NCBI RefSeq assembly: GCF_004570845.1
Contig: NZ_SPQZ01000004.1
Location: 248,001-312,000, forward strand
DNA length: 64,000 nucleotides
DNA from: Orlajensenia leifsoniae
GTDB lineage: Bacteria; Actinomycetota; Actinomycetes; Actinomycetales; Microbacteriaceae
Reading direction: 5' to 3'
Shown here: positions 8,033 to 16,039 of the stretch, in pieces
Position numbering within the stretch: position 1 is the first letter of the stretch
Layout of the letters: the number at the start of each line of letters is the position of its first letter
Program-made: the position numbers and the translations under genes
The notes under the pieces: model-generated
What the model was told of the DNA's origin: nothing
Seen by the model: the letters and a program-made list of their open reading frames with translations, nothing else
The model's database searches: none

Positions 8033-9681
8033 CACTCCTCGACATCTCCCAGCTCACTCTCGATCTCCCCGACGGCACCCGCCTGCTCGACGGCGTGAGC
8101 CTCACCGTCGCGGCGGGTGAGACCGTCGGCCTCGTCGGCGAATCGGGCTCCGGCAAGTCGCTGACGGCTCGATCGGTTCTCGGGCTCCTTCCGTCCGGCG
8201 CCGTCACCACAGGGTCGCTGCGACTCGACGGCCTCTCGGTGCTCGACGCGACTGCCGGCCAGGTCCTCGAGCTGCGGCGCTCGAGGGCATCGATGATCTT
8301 CCAGGACCCGCGAGCGGGCATCAACCCGATGCGGACCATCGGCGATCACCTCACCGAGGGGCTGCGCTTGTGCCAGCGGATGCCGAACGGCGAGGCACAG
8401 GCCGCCGCGCTCTCCCTTCTCGAGTCCGTCGGGCTGCCGCGCCCCGCCGAGCACCTGCGGCAGTACCCGCACGAGCTCTCGGGCGGAATGCTGCAGCGCG
8501 TCATGATCGCCGGCGCGCTGACCAGCTCGCCGCACCTGCTCATCTGCGACGAACCGACGACGGCGCTCGACGTGACCACCCAGGCCGGGATCATCGCTGT
8601 GCTGGCCGAGCAGCGCGCCGCCCGCGGCATGGGCATGCTGTTCATCACCCACGACCTCAACCTGGCCGCGTCGATCTGCGATCGGGTCGTCGTGCTCAGC
8701 GCCGGCAGGGTCGTCGAGCAGGGTGACGCGCGCGAGGTGTTCCTGCATCCGCACGCCGAATACACCCAGCGCCTGCTGGCGGCGACCCCCACACTGTCGC
8801 GCCCGCGCGAGCGGGTCGTCGCCGCTCCCAGCGATGCACCCGCCACGCTCGCCCCACCCGCCGTGCTCGCCCCACCTGCCGCCGACGCCATGCTCTCGGT
8901 GCGCTCGCTCTCGAAGGAGTACCACCGTCGTGGCAAGGAGCCGGTCGCGGCCGTGGTCGAGGCGTCGTTCGAGATCCCGCGCGGCGGGGCGCTCGGCGTC
9001 GTCGGAGAGTCCGGATCGGGCAAGTCGACGCTCGCACGCATGATCGTGGGCCTCGAGCGAGCGGATGCCGGCGACATCCGGATCGCCGATCGAGAGCGCA
9101 CGGCCGCCCGAACTCGAGCTGAGCGGCTCGCCCATGCTCGGTCCGTCCAGATGGTCTTCCAGGATCCCTACCTGTCGCTCGACCCACGGATCACAGCCGG
9201 CCACGCGATCGAGGACGCCCTCCGTCTGCACGACTCGCGAGGAACGGCGGATGCCCGCGCCCGGGTGCTCGCCCTCCTCGACCAGGTGGGGCTGGGGGAG
9301 AGGCATGCGCAGGCGCAGCCGCGCACCCTGTCGGGAGGACAGCGCCAGCGGGTGGCCATAGCGCGGGCGCTGGCGATCGAACCCGACGTGCTCGTGATGG
9401 ACGAGGCGACGAGCGCCCTCGATGTGTCGGTGCAGGCGCAGGTGCTCGCGGTCGTCGAACGCATCCGCCGCGAGCGCGGCCTCACCGTCCTCTTCATCAG
9501 TCACGACCTCGCCGTTGTGCGCCGGGTGTGCGAGCAGACCGTCGTCATGAAGACGGGTGCGATCGTCGAGCGCGGTCGCACCGAGGAGATCCTCGACGCT
9601 CCGCAGCATCCGTACACGCGCCTGCTCATCGACTCGGTGCCGCGACCCGAGTGGGAAGGCGAGAGGAGCGCGACGCCGTGA
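8029..9681 (+). CDS. Fused dipeptide-type ABC ATPase (DppD-DppF in one chain)
   Basis: A 550-residue protein with two complete ABC ATPase domains. The first (about 1-260) has Walker A GESGSGKS, signature LSGGMLQRV and Walker B LLICDEPT. The second (about 285-540) has GESGSGKST, LSGGQRQRVAIARAL and VLVMDEATSALD. A linker rich in Ala, Pro and Val (about 262-285) joins them. In most importers of this class DppD and DppF are separate; fused forms are common in actinobacteria. It overlaps the permease by 4 bp and ends the operon. Both sites look intact. Confidence 0.95.
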   Translation: MTLLDISQLTLDLPDGTRLLDGVSLTVAAGETVGLVGESGSGKSLTARSVLGLLPSGAVTTGSLRLDGLSVLDATAGQVLELRRSRASMIFQDPRAGINPMRTIGDHLTEGLRLCQRMPNGEAQAAALSLLESVGLPRPAEHLRQYPHELSGGMLQRVMIAGALTSSPHLLICDEPTTALDVTTQAGIIAVLAEQRAARGMGMLFITHDLNLAASICDRVVVLSAGRVVEQGDAREVFLHPHAEYTQRLLAATPTLSRPRERVVAAPSDAPATLAPPAVLAPPAADAMLSVRSLSKEYHRRGKEPVAAVVEASFEIPRGGALGVVGESGSGKSTLARMIVGLERADAGDIRIADRERTAARTRAERLAHARSVQMVFQDPYLSLDPRITAGHAIEDALRLHDSRGTADARARVLALLDQVGLGERHAQAQPRTLSGGQRQRVAIARALAIEPDVLVMDEATSALDVSVQAQVLAVVERIRRERGLTVLFISHDLAVVRRVCEQTVVMKTGAIVERGRTEEILDAPQHPYTRLLIDSVPRPEWEGERSATP

Positions 9682-9688
9682 TCGGTGC

Positions 9689-10663
9689 TCAGCCCGCCGA
9701 GGACGCCGCCGAGCCGGCGATCGCCCGCAGATAGCGCTGGGCCGTGCGCTCCAGGTACGGCAGGAGCTCCGTCGGCGACTCCACGGTGAAGTCCATCCCG
9801 AGCATCCCGATGTATGCGGCGATGGTGTCGAGGCTGTCGGCGCCGGTGACCAGCACGGAGTGGGTCTCATCGATCGCTTCGACCACCCCGACCGCCGCGT
9901 TGATGCGGGCGAGCACGGTCTCTGCCGACGCCTCGATGCGCAGGCGTGCGTGCACCTTCCAGCCGCTCGCCGCGATCGAGCGCATGGCGAATCGCGTGTG
10001 GTCGCCCCCGGGAACGCCGACGGGAACGAACCGTCTGCGGGTCGGCATCCGCGGGGCGATCCAGTCGGCTCGGTACGTTCCCCACTCACCGGAGTCGGGG
10101 TCGCGCCCGACGAGATACCAGCGACGCTCCCACGACAGCAGGCGGTAGGGCTCGACCAGCGCCGGGTCTCCCCGATAGTCGAACCGGAACCACTCGACGG
10201 CGCGCACGGAGGCGGCGATGGCCGCGATGACGGTCGGCTCCACCTCGGGGTCGGGGGCGTCGGTCCCGTTGTTCTCCGGCGCCCGATCGATGACCGTGGT
10301 GAGAGCTGTGACCGTGGCGCGCAGCCGCGACGGCAGCACCTGCTCGAGCTTCGCGAGCGCGCGTCCCCCCGATTCCTCGACGCCGGCGAGCCCTACAGCC
10401 GCGCGGAGCCCGACGGCCACGGCGATGGCCTCCTGGTCGTCGAGGAGCAGGGGCGGAAGCTTGCCTCCCGCGCCCAGGCGGTAGCCGCCGGCAGCACCGC
10501 GCGTGGCGTCGACCGGGTAGTCGAGTGCTCGCAGTCGCTCGATGTCGTTGCGGATGGTGCGGGTCGAGACGCCGAGGCGAGCGGCCAGTTCGGTGCCGCT
10601 CCAGTCGGGGCGCGACTGGAGCAGGGAGAGCAGGGCCAGCAGGCGGGCTGAGGTGTCGAGCAT
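9689..10663 (-). CDS. HTH/WYL-domain transcriptional regulator
   Basis: A 324-residue DeoR/YafY-like regulator. The N-terminal winged helix (about 1-60) has WSGTELAARLGVSTRTIRNDIERL. The middle carries a WYL domain around VRAVEWFRFDYRG, with EPYRLLSWERRWYLVGRD, and a C-terminal WCX extension follows. WYL domains sense small ligands or nucleic acids. ATG at 10663 has GAGAGAA upstream; an in-frame ATG at 10684 would add seven residues. It diverges from the epoxide hydrolase across a very short region with repeated GGAATC, so it probably controls that gene. Confidence 0.9.
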   Translation of the reverse strand: MLDTSARLLALLSLLQSRPDWSGTELAARLGVSTRTIRNDIERLRALDYPVDATRGAAGGYRLGAGGKLPPLLLDDQEAIAVAVGLRAAVGLAGVEESGGRALAKLEQVLPSRLRATVTALTTVIDRAPENNGTDAPDPEVEPTVIAAIAASVRAVEWFRFDYRGDPALVEPYRLLSWERRWYLVGRDPDSGEWGTYRADWIAPRMPTRRRFVPVGVPGGDHTRFAMRSIAASGWKVHARLRIEASAETVLARINAAVGVVEAIDETHSVLVTGADSLDTIAAYIGMLGMDFTVESPTELLPYLERTAQRYLRAIAGSAASSAG

Positions 10664-10686
10664 GAGGTGATTCTCTCGATCCATTG

Positions 10687-10712
10687 GGAATCAAACGTTC
10701 CTATATGGAATC
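10687..10712. promoter_or_regulatory. Candidate operator between WYL regulator and epoxide hydrolase
   Basis: GGAATC occurs twice in direct orientation at 10687 and 10707, exactly 20 bp (two helical turns) apart, and GGAA-N7-TTCC forms a dyad at 10687-10701. The sites lie just upstream of the hydrolase -10 box and overlap the regulator's 5' region. Confidence 0.45.
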
Positions 10713-10718
10713 TACCGT
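10713..10718 (+). promoter_or_regulatory. Leaderless -10 box (epoxide hydrolase)
   Basis: TACCGT ends 6 nt before the ATG at 10725, placing the transcript start at or next to the start codon. Confidence 0.5.
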
Positions 10719-10724
10719 GAGGTC

Positions 10725-11873
10725 ATGAACAGCGAAACCGCCACCGACATCCGTCCCTTCCGAGTCGAGATCTCCCAGGAGCAGCTCGACGACCTGCAGG
10801 AACGCCTCGCGCGCACCCGCCTTCCCGAGCCCGTACCCGGCGACGACTGGGACTACGGCACGCCGAACTCATACCTGCGCGACGCCATCGAGCGGTGGCG
10901 CACCGGCTTCGACTGGCGCGCCGTCGAGGACCGCATGAACGCGTTCCCGCACTTCCTGACCGACATCGACGGGCAGACGATCCACTTCCTCCACGTCACG
11001 TCGCCGCATCCGGGAGCCACGCCGCTCATCCTCGCCCACAGCTACCCGGGCTCATTCGTCGACTTCCTCGACATGATCGAACCGCTCGTCGACCCCGTGG
11101 CCTTCGGAGGTGACGCCGCGGATGCCTTCGACATCGTCGTGCCGTCGATGCCGGGCTTCGGATTCAGCATGCCGGTGGTCGACCGGGGCTGGACCATGGC
11201 CCGCGTGGCGCGCACCTGGGACACCCTCATGCGGCGTCTCGGCTACGACTCCTACGGCATCCACGGCAGCGACGGCGGTGCCCTCGTCGGGCGTGAACTC
11301 GGACTGCTCGACCCTGACGGCTTCCTGGGGCTGCACGTGCTGCAGCTGTTCTCCTTCCCCTCGGGCGACCCGACCGAGTTCGAGCGCCTGGAGCCGCGCG
11401 ACTACGCGGGCCTCGAGCACATGAAGTGGTTCCAGTCCGTCGGCGGCTACAACGCCATCAACGCCTCGCGACCGCAGACCGTCGCCGTCGGGCTCTCGGA
11501 CTCACCCGCGGGTCAGCTCGCCTGGAGCGAATTGTTCAACTCCTTCGGCAACGGCACCTCGCTGGTTCCGCTCGATGCGATCCTCACCGAGGTGTCGCTG
11601 GAGTGGTTCACGAACACGTCGGCGACGCAGGGGCGCTATCACCTCGAGGAGGCCCGGGCGGCGGGGGAGACCGTGATCAACACAGCCCGCACCGGAGTCG
11701 CCGTCTTCGCCGACGACTTCCAGACCATCCGGGTGTTCGCCGAGCGCGACAACGCGAACATCGTGCACTGGAGCCGCTTCGAGAAGGGCGGTCACTACGC
11801 CGCACTCGAGGTGCCCGCCGAGCTCGTGGGAGACATCCGGGCGTTCTTCGGCTCCAGCGACACGGCGGACTGA
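10725..11873 (+). CDS. Epoxide hydrolase (EHN-domain alpha/beta hydrolase)
   Basis: A 382-residue microsomal-type epoxide hydrolase. Residues 1-110 are the EHN N-terminal domain (FRVEISQEQLDDLQERLARTRLP). The alpha/beta core has the oxyanion motif HSYPGSF, nucleophile Asp183 in GSDGGAL and general base His357 in GGHYAALE. The family opens epoxides to diols through an aspartyl ester. The usual HGWPGS is HSYPGS here, a tolerated variant. It diverges from a WYL regulator and ends at a strong hairpin. The natural epoxide is unknown. Confidence 0.93.
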   Translation: MNSETATDIRPFRVEISQEQLDDLQERLARTRLPEPVPGDDWDYGTPNSYLRDAIERWRTGFDWRAVEDRMNAFPHFLTDIDGQTIHFLHVTSPHPGATPLILAHSYPGSFVDFLDMIEPLVDPVAFGGDAADAFDIVVPSMPGFGFSMPVVDRGWTMARVARTWDTLMRRLGYDSYGIHGSDGGALVGRELGLLDPDGFLGLHVLQLFSFPSGDPTEFERLEPRDYAGLEHMKWFQSVGGYNAINASRPQTVAVGLSDSPAGQLAWSELFNSFGNGTSLVPLDAILTEVSLEWFTNTSATQGRYHLEEARAAGETVINTARTGVAVFADDFQTIRVFAERDNANIVHWSRFEKGGHYAALEVPAELVGDIRAFFGSSDTAD

Positions 11874-11894
11874 CACGGAAGACGGACGCCGAGG

Positions 11895-11939
11895 GACGGA
11901 TGCGCACTGTCACGCCGCCCGGCGGTGTGCGCATCCGTC
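11895..11939. terminator. Bidirectional hairpin terminator
   Basis: GACGGATGCGCAC (11895-11907) pairs with GTGCGCATCCGTC (11927-11939), 13 bp, with a further GC hairpin in the loop. It lies between the convergent epoxide hydrolase and VOC genes. There is no U-tract, as is common in high-GC actinobacteria. Confidence 0.8.
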
Positions 11940-11942
11940 GCC

Positions 11943-12410
11943 TCAGGCGTTCTCGAGCTCGGCGATCACGATCTTCTTCTGGCCCATCATCACCTGGATC
12001 TGCGCCGGCGTTCGGGTGAGTTCGTCCATGTTCGCCGGGAGGATCTGCCAGCTGAGGCCGAACTGGTCCTTGCACCAGCCGCACTGCTCCGACTCCGGCA
12101 CGTGGGAGAGCTTCGCCCAGAAGCGATCGATCTCGGCCTGATCGGCACAGCGCACCACCAGGGAGATCGACTCGGTGAAGGAGAAGACCGGGCCGCCGTC
12201 GAGGCAGACGAAGTCCATGCCGTTCAGGGTGAACTGGCCGTTCAGCACCTTGCCCTTCATGCCGGCGAAGTGCTCGTCGAGCGACTCGTCGGGATACTCC
12301 TCGATCGAACGGATGCGCGAGTCGGGGAACACGTCGACGTAGTATTCCATCGCCTCCCGTGCCCTGTCGTCGAACCACAGGCACGGCGTGATGGGTGAAA
12401 GCTCGGCCAT
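11943..12410 (-). CDS. VOC-fold protein of the PhnB / 3-demethylubiquinone methyltransferase-like family
   Basis: A 155-residue vicinal-oxygen-chelate protein. It shows the PhnB-type pattern: ITPCLWFDDRAREAMEYYVDVFPDS at the N terminus, NGMDFVCLDGGPVF in the middle, and CGWCKDQFGLSWQILP near the C terminus. Family members are dimers with a paired beta-alpha-beta-beta-beta fold; many have no proven enzymatic role despite the methyltransferase name. ATG at 12410 is supported by GAGGAGG. It stands alone, divergent from the following ABC unit. Confidence 0.92.
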   Translation of the reverse strand: MAELSPITPCLWFDDRAREAMEYYVDVFPDSRIRSIEEYPDESLDEHFAGMKGKVLNGQFTLNGMDFVCLDGGPVFSFTESISLVVRCADQAEIDRFWAKLSHVPESEQCGWCKDQFGLSWQILPANMDELTRTPAQIQVMMGQKKIVIAELENA

Positions 12411-12578
12411 GGTGAACCTCCTCGTTCGGCCCTGATGCCGGTGTCAACGGTACGCGGATGCCGCGCCGATGACGAGGGGGCGCCTGCTGCTGCAACCACG
12501 CTGTAGCGTCGATGGAGACGCCGCGCTCCCGTCGCCCGGCGCGCGCCAAGGGGAGGTACGGAACGTGGGGCGGATCGC

Positions 12579-13520
12579 ATGATCGAAGTCGAGGGACTCA
12601 CCCAGGTGTTCGGCGACAAGACCGTCGTCGACGATTTCAGCTTCACGGTCCAACCCGGCGGAGTCACCGGAATGCTCGGTCCGAACGGCGCCGGAAAGTC
12701 CACCACGATGCGGATGATCGTCGGACTCGACCGACCGGTTCGGGGATCCGTGCGGGTGAACGGCCGCGACTTCAGGCTGTCGACCACGCCCCTTCGGGAC
12801 CTCGGCGCCCTGCTCGACCCGACTGCGCTTCATCCCGGGCGTGCGGGACGCGTGCACCTGCAGGCGCTCGCTGCCACGAACGGAATCAGTCGTTCCCGCG
12901 TCGACGAAGTGCTGGATCTGACCGGAATGGCGGAGGCCGCGAGCCGACGGGTGGGGACGTACTCGCTCGGCATGCGCCAGCGCCTCGGGATCGCCGCGGC
13001 CCTCCTCGGCGACCCGCAGACGCTGGTGCTCGATGAGCCCGTCAACGGCCTCGACCCCGACGGCGTGCACTGGGTGCGCGAACTGATGAAGCACCTCGCG
13101 GCCGAGGGTCGAACGGTGCTCGTCTCGAGTCACCTCATGAGCGAGATGGCGCTCACCGCAGACCATCTCGTGGTGATGGGCCGGGGCCGGCTCATCACGC
13201 AGGGGCCGGTGGCCGAGGTCATCGCCCAGGCGACCCAGTCCGACGTGCTCGTGCACTCGCCGGAGTCCGACCGACTCGCCGCAGCGCTCTCCGGCATCGG
13301 GGCGACATCGCGGACAGCACCGGACGGCGCGCTGCTCGTCACGAACGTCACGGCAGCGCAGGTCGGCGAGCTCGCGGCATCCCTCTCGATCCCACTGCAC
13401 GAGTTGACGCCGCAGCAGGGCTCGCTCGAGGACGCGTTCCTCGCCCTCACGAAGGACGATCAGGAGTACGTGGCGGGCGGCATGCCCTCCGATGCCACCC
13501 GGAACGGAGCCCAGCGATGA
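12579..13520 (+). CDS. ABC exporter ATPase (BcrA/CcmA type)
   Basis: A 313-residue single ATPase domain: Walker A GPNGAGKST, signature YSLGMRQRLGIA and Walker B TLVLDEPVNGLDPDG. The C-terminal 80 residues form the accessory region usual in bacitracin- or lantibiotic-type exporters. It overlaps the membrane subunit by 4 bp, so the two form an export pump, perhaps for a peptide or antibiotic; the substrate is not evident. The start at 12579 has GGGGCGG at suitable distance. Confidence 0.93.
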   Translation: MIEVEGLTQVFGDKTVVDDFSFTVQPGGVTGMLGPNGAGKSTTMRMIVGLDRPVRGSVRVNGRDFRLSTTPLRDLGALLDPTALHPGRAGRVHLQALAATNGISRSRVDEVLDLTGMAEAASRRVGTYSLGMRQRLGIAAALLGDPQTLVLDEPVNGLDPDGVHWVRELMKHLAAEGRTVLVSSHLMSEMALTADHLVVMGRGRLITQGPVAEVIAQATQSDVLVHSPESDRLAAALSGIGATSRTAPDGALLVTNVTAAQVGELAASLSIPLHELTPQQGSLEDAFLALTKDDQEYVAGGMPSDATRNGAQR

Positions 13521-14290
13521 CCACGACCACCCTTCCCGCATCCGGCACCCGAGTGAGCTTCGGCGGCGTCTTCACCTCGGAGTGGCTCAAGTTCCGCTCC
13601 CTGCGATCGAGCTGGTGGCTGGCGGGCTCCGCCGTCGTCGGCACCCTGCTCCTCGTGGCGTTCTGGAGCACGGCCGTCCCCGGCGCATCCCTGGCCAACG
13701 TGCTGGCTGCCATGGCGAACGGCTACGTCGTCTGCGGTCTGCTGCTCATCGTCATCGGAGCGATGATCTCGACCGCGGACTACGAGAACCACGCGATCAC
13801 GGTCTTCCTCGCCGCCGTGCCGAGCCGCACTCCTCTCGTGCTGGCCAAGGTGCTCCTGGCCGCGATCGTCGGTGTCGTCGTCGGAGGGGTGGCGGGTGCC
13901 CTGGCGCTCGCTGTGTCGATCGCTCTGCACGGAGGCGGTGCGTCGTTCGGTGATCCCGGAGTGCTCCGTGTCCTCGGCGACGTCGCCTTCTACGGCGCCG
14001 TGCTCTGCGTGACCGGCGCGACGGTGGGCCTCGTCTTCCGATCGACCATCGCGAGCGTCGGTGCGGCCATCGGCTACCTGTTCATCGTGCCGATCATCAT
14101 CGGCCTCGTACCCCTCGATGCGTTCGGCTTGTTCAGTCAGACCTTCCCGGGCAACGCATCCACCAACTTCTTCGGCGTCACCGTGGATCCGGGCCACCTC
14201 GATCCGGTCTCCGGCGTGATCGCGGCCGTCATCTGGACGGCGGCCTGGGTGGTCTTCGCGGTGTTCTGGGTGAAGCGCCGCAACGCCTGA
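13517..14290 (+). CDS. ABC exporter permease (ABC-2 type)
   Basis: A 257-residue membrane protein with about six helices: LRSSWWLAGSAVVGTLLLVAF near residue 30, then groups around 70, 110, 155, 190 and 235. A conserved FTSEWLKFRSLRS start is typical of the membrane partner of BcrA-like ATPases. It overlaps the ATPase gene by 4 bp and is closed by a strong terminator 33 bp downstream. Confidence 0.92.
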   Translation: MTTTTLPASGTRVSFGGVFTSEWLKFRSLRSSWWLAGSAVVGTLLLVAFWSTAVPGASLANVLAAMANGYVVCGLLLIVIGAMISTADYENHAITVFLAAVPSRTPLVLAKVLLAAIVGVVVGGVAGALALAVSIALHGGGASFGDPGVLRVLGDVAFYGAVLCVTGATVGLVFRSTIASVGAAIGYLFIVPIIIGLVPLDAFGLFSQTFPGNASTNFFGVTVDPGHLDPVSGVIAAVIWTAAWVVFAVFWVKRRNA

Positions 14291-14322
14291 GAGGCGCCGG
14301 ACCGTCCTGACGCCTTCTTCTT

Positions 14323-14356
14323 CGAGTCCCGTGCGCGTGATCGCGCACGGGACTCG
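14323..14356 (+). terminator. Strong hairpin terminator
   Basis: Fifteen perfect base pairs (14323-14337 with 14342-14356), loop TGAT, followed by TCTGTTT. It ends the two-gene ABC exporter unit and insulates the padR promoter. Confidence 0.9.
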
Positions 14357-14431
14357 TCTGTTTCCGACCTCTCGAGCGCCGTCGAACGCGGAGGAGACTT
14401 CCTCTTGCACTCGGCGGTATTCGGTGTCACT

Positions 14432-14450
14432 ATGTACTGGTAGTCAACAT
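14432..14450. promoter_or_regulatory. PadR-type operator 1
   Basis: ATGTACTGGTAGTCAACAT has dyad arms ATGT/ACAT around ACT-GGT-AGT, resembling PadR-family sites (ATGTACT with AGTACAT). It lies 50 bp upstream of padR and may overlap the promoter. Confidence 0.5.
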
Positions 14451-14453
14451 CAC

Positions 14454-14469
14454 TGAGTACTAGTACTCA
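14454..14469. promoter_or_regulatory. PadR-type operator 2 (perfect palindrome)
   Basis: TGAGTACTAGTACTCA is a perfect 16-bp palindrome, immediately downstream of operator 1 and 31 bp before the padR start. The position suggests autoregulation of the whole padR-DUF1048-ABC operon. Confidence 0.65.
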
Positions 14470-14499
14470 TCACCGCAGAGTAGTTGGAAGGAGGGTCCC

Positions 14500-14859
14500 A
14501 TGGGCAAGCAACAGATGACCGAGATGCTCAAGGGCACGCTCGAGGGCATCGTGCTCGCGATCGTCGCCTCCGAGCCCGCATACGGCTACGAGATCACGGC
14601 GAAGCTGCGGGACGAGGGCTTCTCCGACATCGTCGAGGGCACCGTCTACGCGCTGCTGGTCAGGATCGAGCAGCGAGGACTCGTCGACGTGACGAAGGTC
14701 CCGTCGGAGAAGGGTCCACCACGCAAGGTGTACTCGCTGAACGCACAGGGCGGCGAGTACCTCGAGGAGTTCTGGAAGAGCTGGAGCTTCCTTGCAGAAC
14801 GGATCGAACAGCTCCACCACCACCACCACACAGACAACCCGCAGCACGAAGGAGAATGA
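14500..14859 (+). CDS. PadR family transcriptional regulator
   Basis: A 119-residue winged-helix regulator with the PadR signature: LKGTLEGIVLAIVASEPAYGYEITAKL, then GTVYALLVRIEQRGLVDV and PRKVYSLNAQGGEYLEEF. The C terminus ends in five consecutive histidines (about residues 106-110) followed by TDNPQHEGE, unusual and possibly metal-binding. RBS GAAGGAGGG precedes the ATG. It overlaps the next gene's start region and leads an operon of DUF1048, ABC ATPase and permease, which it should repress until a toxic compound binds. Confidence 0.94.
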   Translation: MGKQQMTEMLKGTLEGIVLAIVASEPAYGYEITAKLRDEGFSDIVEGTVYALLVRIEQRGLVDVTKVPSEKGPPRKVYSLNAQGGEYLEEFWKSWSFLAERIEQLHHHHHTDNPQHEGE

Positions 14860-14861
14860 CC

Positions 14862-15227
14862 ATGGCCGCGAAGTGGATCGAGACCCTCACGGGTTCGCTC
14901 GAGCAGAAGAAGCAGTACAAGCAGGACAAGGCCCGCATCGACGGCCTCCCCGAGCCGTACGGAACCGCCGCCAAGGCGATGCATCGCTACCTCATGTACG
15001 CAGGCGGCGTCGTCGACGGCGACACCCTCATCACGATGTTCACCGACCTGGCCGACCTCTGGGAGCGCGCTGCGGTCGACGGAACCCCCGTTCGCGACAT
15101 CGTGGGCGATGACCCGGCCGAGTTCGCCGAGACCTTCGCCCAGGCGTACAGCGGCAAGCAGTGGATCGACAAGGAGCGTGCTCGCTTCAACAAGGCGGTC
15201 GAGGACGCAGAAGGAGGCCGGAAGTGA
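14862..15227 (+). CDS. DUF1048 protein
   Basis: A 121-residue helical, soluble protein of the DUF1048 family, visible in KWIETLTGSLEQKKQYKQDKAR and a helical second half with DLWERAAVDGTPVRDIVGDDPAEFAETF. Genes of this family regularly sit between padR and ABC exporter genes; the molecular role is unknown. ATG at 14862 has AAGGAG 7 nt upstream; the in-frame ATG at 14856 is too close to that site. Its stop overlaps the GTG of the ATPase. Confidence 0.88.
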   Translation: MAAKWIETLTGSLEQKKQYKQDKARIDGLPEPYGTAAKAMHRYLMYAGGVVDGDTLITMFTDLADLWERAAVDGTPVRDIVGDDPAEFAETFAQAYSGKQWIDKERARFNKAVEDAEGGRK

Positions 15228-16039
15228 GTACACCAACAGCCACTGCACCCGCCATCAGGGTGCAGGGCATCGAGAAGTCCTTCAAGGACCTGCAGGTGCT
15301 GCGCGGCGTCGACTTCGACGTGGCCGCCGGCAGCATCTTCGCCCTGCTCGGCTCGAACGGTGCCGGCAAGACAACGCTGGTGCGCATCCTGTCGACGCTG
15401 CTGAAGGCCGACGCCGGTGCGGCATCCGTTCACGGATTCGATGTCGTCGCCTCTGCCGGTGACGTGCGCGAGTCGATCAGCCTGACCGGCCAGTTCGCCG
15501 CCGTCGACGAGGTGCTCACCGGGCGTGAGAACCTCGTGCTGGTCGCGAGGCTCCGCCACCTGAAGAATCCGGGAGGCATCGCCGACGAGCTGCTCACGCG
15601 TTTCGCGCTGACGGATGCCGGCAGCCGACGCGCCGGCACCTACTCGGGCGGCATGCGGCGCAGGCTCGACATCGCGATGAGCCTGATCGGCAACCCGCCG
15701 ATCATCTTCCTCGACGAGCCGACCACGGGGCTCGACCCCCAGGCGCGCAAGGAGGTGTGGCAGACCGTCAAGACCCTCGCGGGTCAGGGCACCACGGTGC
15801 TGCTGACCACGCAGTACCTCGACGAGGCCGAACACCTCGCCGACCGCATCGCGATCCTGCACGAGGGCACCATCATCCAGAACGGCACCCTCGCCGAGCT
15901 CAAGCGCCTCCTCCCGGCAGCGACGGTCGAATACGTCGAGAAGCAGCCCTCCCTCGAGGACGTCTTCCTCGCCCTGACCGGCGTGACCGGCCCCACGGAT
16001 GCCGCTGCGGCGGCACAGACAGAAGGAGAGAAGCGATGA
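15224..16039 (+). CDS. Daunorubicin-resistance-type ABC ATPase (DrrA-like)
   Basis: A 271-residue ATPase: Walker A GSNGAGKTT, signature YSGGMRRRLDIA, Walker B IIFLDEPTTGLDPQ, H-loop replaced by Gln (TTQYLDEA), as is usual in DrrA proteins. The C-terminal motif SLEDVFLALTG is also typical. GTG at 15224 follows AAGGAGG by 6 nt and overlaps the previous stop. It powers the DrrB-like permease encoded next, probably for efflux of a hydrophobic drug. Confidence 0.95.
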   Translation: MSTPTATAPAIRVQGIEKSFKDLQVLRGVDFDVAAGSIFALLGSNGAGKTTLVRILSTLLKADAGAASVHGFDVVASAGDVRESISLTGQFAAVDEVLTGRENLVLVARLRHLKNPGGIADELLTRFALTDAGSRRAGTYSGGMRRRLDIAMSLIGNPPIIFLDEPTTGLDPQARKEVWQTVKTLAGQGTTVLLTTQYLDEAEHLADRIAILHEGTIIQNGTLAELKRLLPAATVEYVEKQPSLEDVFLALTGVTGPTDAAAAAQTEGEKR

